A stretch of 64,000 bases of DNA from Hwangdonia seohaensis (GTDB lineage Bacteria; Bacteroidota; Bacteroidia; Flavobacteriales; Flavobacteriaceae): NCBI RefSeq assembly GCF_031932625.1, contig NZ_JAVSCK010000005.1, positions 1 through 64,000 on the forward strand, read 5' to 3'. Both the position numbers and the translations under genes were made by a program. The notes under the pieces were generated by a model. The model was given only the letters and a program-made list of their open reading frames with translations. It ran no database searches and had not been told where the DNA came from. This document shows, piece by piece, positions 56,059 to 64,000 of this stretch. The stretch's first letter is position 1. The number at the start of each line of letters is the position of its first letter.

Positions 56059-56523
56059 ATGAATCAAATAACAAAAAACATTTTCAATCCAGGCACTTAT
56101 ACAAACAACATAAACTTAGTGCTTTTAATACTCCGTTTGGTAGCAGGTATTTTTATGCTAACGCACGGTATTGGCAAATTAGAAAGATTGTTTGGCGATG
56201 GTCCCATTCAGTTTGCAGATCCGCTTGGAGTAGGGGCAACAGCTTCTTTAGCGCTAACCGTATTTTCTGAAGTGTTTTGCTCCATCCTAATAATTATAGG
56301 ATTGGGCACGCGATTGGCAGCGATTCCACTATTCATTACCATGTTGGTAGCTGCACTTATTGTGCACAGCACCGATGGATTTGGTAGGCAGGAACTGCCA
56401 CTAATGTATGCTGCCATTTATACCACAATTGCGGTTTTGGGTGCAGGAAAATATTCTTTGGATTATTTAATAGCAGGGCGCAGAAAGCATAAAGACGTAA
56501 GTAATAATGCAAACCTACTTTAA
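56059..56523 (+). CDS. DoxX-family membrane protein
   Basis: 154 aa with four hydrophobic segments (~22-44, 60-80, 85-105, 110-135). The DoxX pattern LRLVAGIFMLTHGIGKLERLF near the N-terminus and GLGTRLAAIPLFITM are typical. DoxX proteins are linked to redox and oxidative-stress functions, with no single reaction established. The 138-bp gap upstream contains a small inverted repeat, ATTGCA...TGCAAT (55991-56009), which may be regulatory. Confidence 0.88.
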   Translation: MNQITKNIFNPGTYTNNINLVLLILRLVAGIFMLTHGIGKLERLFGDGPIQFADPLGVGATASLALTVFSEVFCSILIIIGLGTRLAAIPLFITMLVAALIVHSTDGFGRQELPLMYAAIYTTIAVLGAGKYSLDYLIAGRRKHKDVSNNANLL

Positions 56524-56588
56524 ACAGAATTTTCAATGTATCTTTAAGAAGATAAAACAATAATTATTAACAATTAAAACATATAAAA

Positions 56589-57110
56589 ATGAGTAACAAC
56601 ACAAATTGGTCAATCGACAACGCACATTCAGAAATTGCTTTTAAGGTAAAGCATATGATGATTTCAACGGTAACAGGTCATTTCGAAGATTTTCAGGCAA
56701 CTGCAAAAACAGATGGTGATAATTTTGTAAATGCTGATTTTCAATTTAGCGCAGAAACGGCGTCTATAAATACCAAGAACAAGGATAGAGATACCCATTT
56801 AAAATCCGATGATTTTTTCAATGCCGAAAAATATCCTGAACTTAAATTTGTTTCAAAATCATTTGATGGCGAAAAATTAATTGGTGATTTAACCATAAGA
56901 GATGTCACCAAAGAAGTTGTGTTAGATGCCGATTTTAACGGAATAGCGGTAGACCCTTATGGACAAACAAAGGCAGGTTTTGAAATTTCCGGACAACTTA
57001 ACAGAAAAGATTTTAATTTAACTTGGAGTGCCGTAACAGAAGCCGGAAGCATTGTAGTTTCAGACAAGGTGAAATTGGTGGTTGATGTGCAATTCATTAA
57101 GCAATCTTAA
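56589..57110 (+). CDS. YceI-family lipid-binding-like protein
   Basis: 173 aa, one YceI lipocalin-like beta-barrel: WSIDNAHSEIAFKVKHMM at the start, TKNKDRDTHLKSDDFFNAEKYP-like core (residues ~56-77) and LTIRDVTKEVVLD (~100). No signal peptide is seen, so a cytoplasmic form. YceI proteins bind isoprenoid or fatty amide ligands and are often induced by stress. It lies 65 bp after DoxX and is closed by an intrinsic terminator. Confidence 0.92.
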   Translation: MSNNTNWSIDNAHSEIAFKVKHMMISTVTGHFEDFQATAKTDGDNFVNADFQFSAETASINTKNKDRDTHLKSDDFFNAEKYPELKFVSKSFDGEKLIGDLTIRDVTKEVVLDADFNGIAVDPYGQTKAGFEISGQLNRKDFNLTWSAVTEAGSIVVSDKVKLVVDVQFIKQS

Positions 57111-57187
57111 GTTGAAAACATACCGTTAATTGGTAATTGTTCAGATAAAAAATCTAAAATAAAAATACCAATTTTAAACGTAGCATT

Positions 57188-57219
57188 AAAAGGTTTGGGT
57201 ACACACTCAAACCTTTTTT
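57188..57219 (+). terminator. Intrinsic terminator after YceI
   Basis: AAAAGGTTTG (57188-57197) pairs with CAAACCTTTT (57208-57217), with a T-run to 57219. It ends the pirin-DoxX-YceI group. Confidence 0.85.
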
Positions 57220-57252
57220 GTTATTAGCTTTTTTTATTAATTTTTCATCTTG

Positions 57253-57283
57253 TTTGGCAACGTTTTTGATTAGCCTATTGTGG
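57253..57283 (+). promoter_or_regulatory. Putative promoter of the MliC-like gene
   Basis: TTTG (57253-57256), 19-base spacer, then TATTGTGG (57276-57283), two mismatches from TAnnTTTG with canonical spacing. Confidence 0.4.
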
Positions 57284-57345
57284 TCATTCCGGGGCCAAAT
57301 AAAACAATAAAACACACACTATTTATAATTAAAATCAAACTAAAA

Positions 57346-57924
57346 ATGATAAAAAAAATTTTGACAACCACACTATTCGCAGCATTCATTTTAATGTCTT
57401 GCAAAGAAAAACCCAAACAAGAAAATACAGATTCGACAATAACAGAAACCGTTGAACATATTAATGACGATATTGTAGTAACGACGTCGACCAACAAAGA
57501 CGGTGAAAAATTGGAATTGGAGTTTAATAACACCAAAGGAACGGCAACTGTTAATATAAACGGAGAAGCCATTGAATTGCTTGCAGAAAAAGCAGCATCT
57601 GGCATTTGGTATAAAAACGATCGCTACGAATTAAGGGGAAAGGGCAACGATATTGAACTCAAAAAAGATGGGAAAGTAATTTATAAATATGCCGATGATA
57701 TAGTGGATTTAGAGGTAAAAAACGAAAAAGGCGATGTGCTGAACATGACCTTCAACAACTCAAAGGGTACCGTTGAAGCTTATTTAAATGGCGGTGAGCA
57801 AATAGAATTGCTTGCTGAAAAAGCAGCGTCTGGAATTTGGTTTAAAAACGATAACTACGAATTAAGGGGAAAAAGCAACAAGTACAACTTAACTAAAGAC
57901 GGAAAAACAATTTTTAAAAATTAA
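57346..57924 (+). CDS. Lipoprotein with two MliC-like (lysozyme-inhibitor) domains
   Basis: 192 aa from ATG 57346, which alone gives the lipoprotein signal ...LFAAFILMSC; the frame opens earlier at 57280 with a hydrophilic stretch. Two copies of a ~60-residue unit (~66-120 and ~138-190) share EAIELLAEKAASGIWYKND / EQIELLAEKAASGIWFKND and YELRGK. The Ser-Gly-x-x-Tyr/Phe stretch and following beta strands match MliC/PliC domains that block c-type lysozyme; most family members have one copy. Surface protection against animal lysozyme would suit a bacterium feeding on animal glycoprotein (inference). Monocistronic, with promoter and terminator of its own. Confidence 0.8.
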   Translation: MIKKILTTTLFAAFILMSCKEKPKQENTDSTITETVEHINDDIVVTTSTNKDGEKLELEFNNTKGTATVNINGEAIELLAEKAASGIWYKNDRYELRGKGNDIELKKDGKVIYKYADDIVDLEVKNEKGDVLNMTFNNSKGTVEAYLNGGEQIELLAEKAASGIWFKNDNYELRGKSNKYNLTKDGKTIFKN

Positions 57925-57956
57925 AACAATCAGCAATTAAATCTTAAAAAACATTG

Positions 57957-57986
57957 ACGGTTTGGGTGAAAACTCAAGCCGTTTTT
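57957..57986 (+). terminator. Intrinsic terminator after the MliC-like gene
   Basis: ACGGTTTGGGT (57957-57967) pairs, with two G-U pairs, with ACTCAAGCCGT (57972-57982), followed by a T-run. Confidence 0.8.
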
Positions 57987-58003
57987 GCTTTAAATTAAGT
58001 ATA

Positions 58004-58035
58004 TTGCTACTTGAAAAGCAGTCGCTTTATTTTTG
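58004..58035 (+). promoter_or_regulatory. Putative promoter of the FAH-hydrolase gene
   Basis: TTG (58004-58006), 21-base spacer, TATTTTTG (58028-58035), an exact TAnnTTTG, about 50 bp before the start at 58085. Confidence 0.55.
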
Positions 58036-58084
58036 CGCTAAACTCTTAGAATATTTACCTTAAAATAATCATAAAGACAACAAA

Positions 58085-58942
58085 ATGAAATTAATACGAT
58101 TTGGAACAGAAGGACATGAAAAACCAGGTGTGCAATTAGCAGATGGTACCAGAATAGACGTATCTGGTTTTGGACAAGATTACAACGAAGATTTTTTTGG
58201 AGGCGATGGCTTAAAACGTTTGGGAAATTGGTTAAAAACAAACCAAGCAAGTTGCCCTAAAGTAAGTAACGCTGAGCGTTTGGGAGTGCCATTAACTCGA
58301 CCGTCAAAATTAGTTTGCGTTGGTTTAAATTATGCAAAACACGCCGCCGAAGCTGGAATGAAAGTCCCAAAAGAACCGGTCTTGTTTTTTAAATCCACTA
58401 CCGCACTTTGTGGGCCAAATGATGATGTTATCATTCCTAAAAATTCCGAAAAAACCGATTGGGAAGTCGAGCTAGCCATTGTTATTGGCAAAAAGGCGTC
58501 GTATATTGAGGAGGCCGATGCGTTTGACCATATTGCTGGCTATGTATTGCATAACGATGTCTCGGAAAGGGCTTTTCAAATTGAAAAAGAAGGCCAATGG
58601 TGTAAAGGAAAAGGCTGCGATACTTTTGCTCCGCTCGGGCCCTTTATAGCCACAAAAGATGAAATTCCAAATCCTAATAATTTAAACTTATGGTTGATTG
58701 TAAATGGCGAACGTTTGCAGGACTCCTCAACCTCAGATTTTATTTTTAATGTACAAGAAGTCGTGTCGTACATCAGTCAATACATGACCTTGCTGCCCGG
58801 AGATATAATTTCAACCGGCACACCTTTTGGCGTTGGCTTAGGCTTTGATCCGCCAAGATATTTAAAACCGGGTGATGTTATGGAATTGGGTATTGACGGT
58901 TTGGGAACTTCAAGACAAGTGGCAAAAGCGTATCAAGGTTAA
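58085..58942 (+). CDS. FAH-family hydrolase, probably 2,4-diketo-3-deoxy-L-fuconate hydrolase
   Basis: 285 aa, cytoplasmic fumarylacetoacetate-hydrolase fold. An N-domain (~1-75) precedes the FAH core: CVGLNYAKHAAEAGM (~80), metal-ligand region DWEVELAIVIGKKA (~124), DVSERAFQ (~160), GCDTFAPLGPF (~178) and the C-terminal STGTPFGVGLG. Family members cleave C-C bonds of diketo acids. In oxidative L-fucose catabolism the last step is performed by this family, giving pyruvate and lactate, so with the UxaA dehydratase and SDR upstream the assignment is plausible (inference). It is separated from them by the stress genes, so it has its own promoter. Confidence 0.85.
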   Translation: MKLIRFGTEGHEKPGVQLADGTRIDVSGFGQDYNEDFFGGDGLKRLGNWLKTNQASCPKVSNAERLGVPLTRPSKLVCVGLNYAKHAAEAGMKVPKEPVLFFKSTTALCGPNDDVIIPKNSEKTDWEVELAIVIGKKASYIEEADAFDHIAGYVLHNDVSERAFQIEKEGQWCKGKGCDTFAPLGPFIATKDEIPNPNNLNLWLIVNGERLQDSSTSDFIFNVQEVVSYISQYMTLLPGDIISTGTPFGVGLGFDPPRYLKPGDVMELGIDGLGTSRQVAKAYQG

Positions 58943-58961
58943 TTTATTTGAAATAAAAAAC

Positions 58962-59783
58962 ATGTCAAAATACACGTTCATCTTTTGCGCCATTATCTTT
59001 GTGAGCTGCAAAAGTGCTTCATTTAAAATTGCCGATGGTTATAAGTATATCCAAAAAGATGCGATTGATGCGAAAGACTGGAAATTGGTTTGGAAAGATG
59101 ATTTTGAGGCACCAACCTTAGACACTACAAAATGGACTAAAATTCCGAAAAACAACGCCGATTGGGGAAACTACATGACCAGCGATCCCCGATGTTTCGA
59201 TTTTTCCGAAGGGAAAATATACTTAAAAGGCATTGTTAACACCGATACCGTTTCCGATCCGCGACCGTATTTAACCGGTGGCATTTACACCAAAGGCAAG
59301 TTTGCCTTTCAGTATGGAAAAATTGAAATCCACGCTAAACTTGAAAGTGCTCAAGGCGCGTGGCCAGCAATTTGGATGTTGGCCGAAGAAAATAAATACG
59401 GTAAATATCCCAGAAATGGCGAGATCGATATTATGGAGCATCTTAATTTTGAAGATATAATTTATCAAACCACGCACTCGTATTACACTTTAGAGTTGAA
59501 GCAGAGCAGTAATCCGCCTCATTCAAAAACCACAGAATTCGACAAAGAAGCGTTTAATACTTTTGGTTTGGAATGGTTTCCCGATAAATTGGTTTTTACG
59601 TTAAACGGCAAAAAAACATTTACCTACCCAAGAATAACAGGCGTCGATAAATCGCAATGGCCGTACGATCAGCCGTTTTATTTGTTAATCGATCAGCAAT
59701 TGGAAGGGTCATGGGTAGGTAAAGCAAATCCCGATGATTTACCGGTACAAATGATTATAGATTGGGTAAAAGTGTATCAATAG
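58962..59783 (+). CDS. GH16 endo-glycanase lipoprotein
   Basis: 273 aa from ATG 58962, chosen for its lipoprotein signal MSKYTFIFCAIIFVSC; a longer frame overlaps the FAH gene. GH16 jelly-roll with the catalytic signature GEIDIMEH (E154, D156, E159). Other landmarks: WKLVWKDDFEAPTLDTTKW (~35) and AWPAIWMLAEE (~130). GH16 enzymes cut internal beta-1,4 or beta-1,3 bonds; laminarin, agar-type galactans and poly-LacNAc/mucin-type O-glycans are known targets. In this locus an endo-beta-galactosidase role on glycan antennae would fit, but laminarinase cannot be ruled out. It is 19 bp after the FAH gene. Confidence 0.92.
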   Translation: MSKYTFIFCAIIFVSCKSASFKIADGYKYIQKDAIDAKDWKLVWKDDFEAPTLDTTKWTKIPKNNADWGNYMTSDPRCFDFSEGKIYLKGIVNTDTVSDPRPYLTGGIYTKGKFAFQYGKIEIHAKLESAQGAWPAIWMLAEENKYGKYPRNGEIDIMEHLNFEDIIYQTTHSYYTLELKQSSNPPHSKTTEFDKEAFNTFGLEWFPDKLVFTLNGKKTFTYPRITGVDKSQWPYDQPFYLLIDQQLEGSWVGKANPDDLPVQMIIDWVKVYQ

Positions 59784-59888
59784 AATATTGCAGATGACGT
59801 ATGGGAGTTTGCTAACAAAAATAATTGTTGATTATTGAGCAATTATGTTGCACATAGGTGTTTTTTCTCCAGTTTTTAAAATGAAAAT

Positions 59889-62819
59889 ATGAATATTAAA
59901 AATTCAATCAAGATAAACTGTAAAAACCTTGGTATTATTGTGTTTGTTTCCATAGTATGCCTCTCAAACTTAGGTGCTCAAAACATGAGTGATTTACAAG
60001 TCTATGATGAATCTGTTTTTTCAAATGAAGATTGGCTAATCAACAATCAAAATTTCATTGCCAATATATGGAAATCTGAAGATGAAAAATCTATCGTGAT
60101 GTCTAACGGAATTATTTCGAGAACCTTCAGAATCACTCCAAATGCAGGCACAACTAGCTTGAAAGTTTTAAGTAAACAAGAAGAGCATATTAGAGCAGTT
60201 AAACCTGAAGCCATTTTGTCAATAAATGGATTTACGGTAAACGTTGGCGGCCTAACGGGGCAGCCTAATTTAGCTTTTCTGTACCCAGATTGGTTAAGCG
60301 ATTTAAAGGCAGACCCACTGTCGTTTAAATACACAGGTTTTAAAATGGGAACACCTGAAAAACGATTTGATTGGAAGCAAGTACGCCATACAGCGCCAAA
60401 TGTTTCATGGCCGCCCAAAGGTGTTAAACTGGAAATGAATTATCAGCTAACTGATGTGCTACCGGAAGACTTAATTGCATTGGCCCAAGAAAGCAATATA
60501 GGGCGTAAAGCGATTTATCATGACGATTTTTCAACCATGGAAAGTGATTGGAGTATTCGTACGAGCAAAAATCACGAAAGAAGTTCGTTTTTCAATGAAG
60601 GAAAACCAGGTGAAATCTATACACCAAATAATACGGCTGTTTTCGCAGAATATAAACTTCCAAAAGGAACGGGATTGGTAGAAACATCCATAGATGCCGG
60701 AACCGATGTGAGTGGTTTTTGGGGGCCTGGAATTGCATTGGTTTGGAACGATAAAACCATCAAGTTTAACATGCGTCCGGGAAATGAATCTGGCTCGAAG
60801 AATACCGACGCTTGGAGATTTACGGTTTTTGATGGAAAGAAGGAAAACACAAGAGCAGGAGGTAAAGATAATGTAGATTTTGATGGCACATGGTTTTTGC
60901 GTTTACGAATAGAAGGCACAAAAGTTTATTGTGAGGCTAAGCCCAAAGCGGGAAAATGGAAAACCTATCAGATTATAGATTTTGAAAAAGAAGTTCCCGA
61001 ACCTTTAGCGGTCAGGATAGGGAAATTGGGCAAAAACGCTTCAGGTGAAGATCATGATGTTCCGGGAGAATTGGTTCGTTTAACCATAAATGAGTTTTCA
61101 GCTTATGGAAAAATTGATGAAAATGAAGTTCAAAAAATAAAGTCTAAATTAAGTGATTTGCAAAACCTTGTGGTTTCTGTTAACTACGAGTTGTACGATG
61201 GTATTCCCGCATTGTCAAAATGGATTTCAATAAAAAATAACTCAAATCAACCCGTTAAAGTAGATCAAATTATCTCAGAATATTTAGGGATAGCAGACCA
61301 CAATCCTTATGGTGGTTACCGTGGTCGTGAAGATTTAAAAGTGAAACCCAATATTCATTTTGAAACAGATTATGCATTTTCGGCCATGGCAGCAAACGTG
61401 GCAAACCATCAAACCGTTCATTGGGGAACAGATCAGGATTACGTTACCCAAATATCATGGATTCAGGATGTGCCTAATACCATGCGAATTTATCCAGATA
61501 ATGGCTACCATGTAAATGTGGCTGCGGGAGAATCGTTCGAGTCTATTCGGTCTTTTATGATTCCATACGATTCGTATGACAAAGAGCGCAATGGATTGGC
61601 ACAGCGAAAAATGTATCGCACAGTTGCGCCGTGGATTACAGAGAATCCTATGATGTTTCACATCACCCGTTCAAAATGGGAAGATTATACCAATGGAATT
61701 GATCAAGCTGCCGAAGTAGGTTACGAAATGGTAAACTTTTCATTTGGTAGCGGATTTAAACCCGAAGATGAAAGTGAAGAGAACTACACAAAAATGAAGA
61801 AGTATGCCGATTATGCCCACGGGAAAGGTATTAAAATTGGGACTTATTCGTTATTGGCATCTCGTAGTATTAGCGCAATGGATGATGTTGTGAATCCAAA
61901 AACAGGCAAACCGGGTGGTTTTGCAACCTTTGGAAATTCTCCTTGTTTAGAAAGTGAATGGGGGCAAGATTATTTCCGTAAAATGTATCGCATGTTTTCA
62001 GAAACCGGTTTTATGACTTTTACCCACGATGGTAATTATCCCGGAGATGTTTGTGCTTCTACCGAGCATCCCGGACATGACAATTTGGGTGATTCGCAGT
62101 ACAAACAGTGGAAACGATTAACAGATTTTTACAAATGGTGTAAATCTCAAGGAATCTATTTACGCGTGCCAGACTACTATTATTTATCAGGATCTAATCA
62201 AAATGGGGTTGGTTATCGAGAAAATAATTGGTCGTTACCGCGTAGACATCAATTAATTCATACACGCCAGAATATTTTTGATGGAACTTGGGAAAGCACT
62301 CCGTCCATGCGTTGGAGCTTTATTCCTTTAGCGCAATATCATGGTGGAGGTGCGGCCGCTACCATAGAACCTTTAAATGAGCACTTAGATCATTATGAAA
62401 TGATGTTGGTTAGTAACATTGGTATGGGAATCCAATCGGCATTGCGAGGCCCTCGTTTATATGATACGGAAACCACTAAAGCCATGGTGAAACGTGTGGT
62501 TGGGTGGTACAAAAAATATAGGGATATACTAGAAAGTGATATTATTCATCTGCGTCGTGCTGACGGAAGAGATATAGATTATATGATGCACGTAAACCCA
62601 AATTTGAAAGAAAAGGGGTTTTTAATGGTGTTCAATCCAACCGATCATGTGATTCGTAAAAAAATTAAGGTTCCGCTGTATTACACTGGATTATCAAATG
62701 AAGCAGTAGTGAGGGAACAGGAAGGAACACAAAAATCTTTCGAATTAGACAGGGAATACGAAATTGAAATAGAGGTTGAAGTAAAACCTAATTGGTACAA
62801 TTGGTATGTTATTGAATAA
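59889..62819 (+). CDS. Unassigned 976-aa secreted TIM-barrel protein with inserted lectin-like domain
   Basis: Signal peptide ...FVSIVCLSNLGAQ. Two halves of an N-terminal beta-sandwich (~40-200 and ~420-570) are split by a concanavalin/LamG-like domain (~207-400; begins YHDDFSTMESDW and includes GFWGPGIALVW and FDGTWFLRLRIEG). A TIM barrel follows (~590-900): YEMVNFSFGSGF, KGIKIGTYSLLASRS, FMTFTHDGNYPGDVC, then GGGAAATIEP and a C-terminal beta domain. The sandwich-barrel-sandwich order and the THDGNYPG strand end recall clan GH-D / GH36-like alpha-galactosidases, with Asp of THDG as possible nucleophile. I do not recognise an established family. The gene lies between GH16 and a sulfatase. 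Confidence 0.65.
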   Translation: MNIKNSIKINCKNLGIIVFVSIVCLSNLGAQNMSDLQVYDESVFSNEDWLINNQNFIANIWKSEDEKSIVMSNGIISRTFRITPNAGTTSLKVLSKQEEHIRAVKPEAILSINGFTVNVGGLTGQPNLAFLYPDWLSDLKADPLSFKYTGFKMGTPEKRFDWKQVRHTAPNVSWPPKGVKLEMNYQLTDVLPEDLIALAQESNIGRKAIYHDDFSTMESDWSIRTSKNHERSSFFNEGKPGEIYTPNNTAVFAEYKLPKGTGLVETSIDAGTDVSGFWGPGIALVWNDKTIKFNMRPGNESGSKNTDAWRFTVFDGKKENTRAGGKDNVDFDGTWFLRLRIEGTKVYCEAKPKAGKWKTYQIIDFEKEVPEPLAVRIGKLGKNASGEDHDVPGELVRLTINEFSAYGKIDENEVQKIKSKLSDLQNLVVSVNYELYDGIPALSKWISIKNNSNQPVKVDQIISEYLGIADHNPYGGYRGREDLKVKPNIHFETDYAFSAMAANVANHQTVHWGTDQDYVTQISWIQDVPNTMRIYPDNGYHVNVAAGESFESIRSFMIPYDSYDKERNGLAQRKMYRTVAPWITENPMMFHITRSKWEDYTNGIDQAAEVGYEMVNFSFGSGFKPEDESEENYTKMKKYADYAHGKGIKIGTYSLLASRSISAMDDVVNPKTGKPGGFATFGNSPCLESEWGQDYFRKMYRMFSETGFMTFTHDGNYPGDVCASTEHPGHDNLGDSQYKQWKRLTDFYKWCKSQGIYLRVPDYYYLSGSNQNGVGYRENNWSLPRRHQLIHTRQNIFDGTWESTPSMRWSFIPLAQYHGGGAAATIEPLNEHLDHYEMMLVSNIGMGIQSALRGPRLYDTETTKAMVKRVVGWYKKYRDILESDIIHLRRADGRDIDYMMHVNPNLKEKGFLMVFNPTDHVIRKKIKVPLYYTGLSNEAVVREQEGTQKSFELDREYEIEIEVEVKPNWYNWYVIE

Positions 62820-62844
62820 ATGGGATCATATAAAATCTAAAAAG

Positions 62845-64000
62845 ATGATTAGGCAAGTGGCGCTTTTAAAAATATTGGTTTTACTGGTTTTCTTTGGCTG
62901 CAAGGAGAAGCAAGAACGGATAGGGCTTAGTTCAACTAAAAAACCCAACATCGTTTTCTTGTTTTCAGACGACCAGAGTTTTAAAGCCGTTCGCGCATTG
63001 GGAAACCAAGAAATTATAACACCCGCTATGGATGGGTTGGTAACTTCCGGCACCACATTTACGCATGCCTATAATATGGGAGGTTGGAATGGCGCAATTT
63101 GTGTGGCTTCCAGAGCTATGATTATTAGTGGGCGTTCTGTTTGGAGAGCGCAACAGGTTTCAGATAATTATTCTAAAAATCAAGATTTAGATAAAACTTG
63201 GCCCAGATTAATGCAAACGCAAGGTTATGAAACTTATATGACAGGAAAATGGCATGTTAACGCCAAACCAGATTCTATTTTTAACCATGTTGGGCATGTG
63301 CTTAGAGGTATGCCATTTGATACTCCCGAAGGTTACAACCGCCCGCAAAGTACAACCGATACTTTATGGAAACCCTGGAAAGAAGAGTTTGGAGGCTATT
63401 GGAAAGACGGAAAACACTGGAGCGAATTAGTAAAAGACGATGCCGTAGCTTTTATAGATGAAGCCGCTAAAAAAGAGCATCCGTTTTTTATGTACATTGC
63501 TTTTAATGCACCACACGACCCACGGCAATCACCAAAAAAGTACGTAGATATGTATCCGTTAGTTGGTATTTCTACGCCGCAAAGTTATATGCCTACATAC
63601 CCTCATAAAGAAACTATAGGAGCTGGAAAAGACTTAAGAGACGAAAAACTGGCGCCGTTTCCAAGAACCGAATACGCCGTAAAAGTAAACAGACAAGAGT
63701 ATTATGCCATCACCACACATTTAGACGACCAAATAAAAGATATTATGGAAACTCTTAAAAAGAAAGGACTAAAAGAAAACACATATATATTTTTTACTTC
63801 CGATCACGGTCTAGCTGTTGGGGAGCATGGTCTTATGGGAAAACAGAGTATGTACGACCATAGCATAAGGGTGCCTTTAATGGTAGTCGGCCCCAATATT
63901 CCTAAAGGAAAAAAGATAGATACCGATATTTATTTGCAGGATGTTATGGCAACGGCCTTAGATATTGCAGGAATTAAAAAACCAGAATATATTGAGTTTA
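62845..64000 (+). CDS. Type I sulfatase lipoprotein, cut by right edge
   Basis: 385 codons are visible from ATG 62845, with no stop before the edge. Lipoprotein signal ...LKILVLLVFFGC. Sulfatase landmarks: NIVFLFSDDQSFKAV (metal Asp pair), C86-VASR as modification site, GKWHVN (~132), APHDPRQ (~229) and TSDHGLAVGEHGLMGKQ (~315). The site is Cys-x-Ala-x-Arg in place of Cys-x-Pro-x-Arg as in the sulfatase at 9842, a known variant, so formylglycine formation is still expected. It starts 25 bp after the 976-aa protein, suggesting a shared sulfated substrate. Confidence 0.93.
   Translation, partial: MIRQVALLKILVLLVFFGCKEKQERIGLSSTKKPNIVFLFSDDQSFKAVRALGNQEIITPAMDGLVTSGTTFTHAYNMGGWNGAICVASRAMIISGRSVWRAQQVSDNYSKNQDLDKTWPRLMQTQGYETYMTGKWHVNAKPDSIFNHVGHVLRGMPFDTPEGYNRPQSTTDTLWKPWKEEFGGYWKDGKHWSELVKDDAVAFIDEAAKKEHPFFMYIAFNAPHDPRQSPKKYVDMYPLVGISTPQSYMPTYPHKETIGAGKDLRDEKLAPFPRTEYAVKVNRQEYYAITTHLDDQIKDIMETLKKKGLKENTYIFFTSDHGLAVGEHGLMGKQSMYDHSIRVPLMVVGPNIPKGKKIDTDIYLQDVMATALDIAGIKKPEYIEF

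Overview
The window looks like a chromosomal piece of a marine member of the Bacteroidota, most likely a flavobacterium. It is AT-rich, has many lipoprotein signal peptides (lipobox ending in Cys followed by Lys/Ser), promoter elements of the Bacteroidota TTTG / TAnnTTTG type, and enzyme families typical of polysaccharide utilization loci. Apart from one leftward gene at the left edge, every gene is on the + strand, in tightly spaced and often overlapping groups.

Layout. 1-2825 (-): a secreted M14 zinc carboxypeptidase whose C-terminus dissolves into GC-rich 153-bp tandem repeats. 3.0-14.0 kb: two endonuclease/exonuclease/phosphatase-fold (EEP) proteins flank a GH2 enzyme, a GH20 hexosaminidase, a sulfatase and a DUF4091/GH123-like protein. 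14.0-27.7 kb: GH92 mannosidase, sodium/solute symporter, GH130 phosphorylase, CBM9-like protein, GH18, YddW-like TIM-barrel protein, second GH92, second GH20. 27.8-35.6 kb: a five-gene block usually associated with Planctomycetes: PSD1 cytochrome protein (DUF1549/DUF1553), Tat-exported DUF1501 protein, Tat-exported NHL propeller, a small discoidin-like lipoprotein, and a membrane DUF2231/cytochrome/LRR protein. 35.6-44.5 kb: two more, divergent GH92s, a DUF4838 protein, a third EEP protein and a PNGase F homologue. 44.6-54.0 kb: UxaA-type dehydratase, SDR dehydrogenase and four GH29 fucosidases. 54.0-58.9 kb: AraC regulator, pirin, DoxX, YceI, a double-MliC lipoprotein and an FAH-family hydrolase. 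59.0-64.0 kb: GH16, an unfamiliar 976-aa TIM-barrel protein and a sulfatase cut by the right edge.

Together the genes describe breakdown of fucosylated, probably sulfated, host- or alga-derived glycoprotein N-glycans (inference from families). PNGase F would release the glycan from protein; GH29 removes fucose; GH2 and GH20 trim galactose and HexNAc antennae; four GH92s trim alpha-mannose; the symporter could import the core disaccharide; cytoplasmic GH130 would phosphorolyse Man-beta-1,4-GlcNAc. The dehydratase, SDR and FAH hydrolase fit the non-phosphorylated (oxidative) route for L-fucose.

Two things stand out. No SusC/SusD pair is present in these 64 kb despite about 15 glycan-active enzymes. 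And the cytochrome/DUF1501 block, whose biochemical role is unknown, sits in the middle of the mannosidase genes and shares a C-terminal discoidin-like domain with a GH20 and the DUF4838 protein, which suggests it acts on the same glycan.
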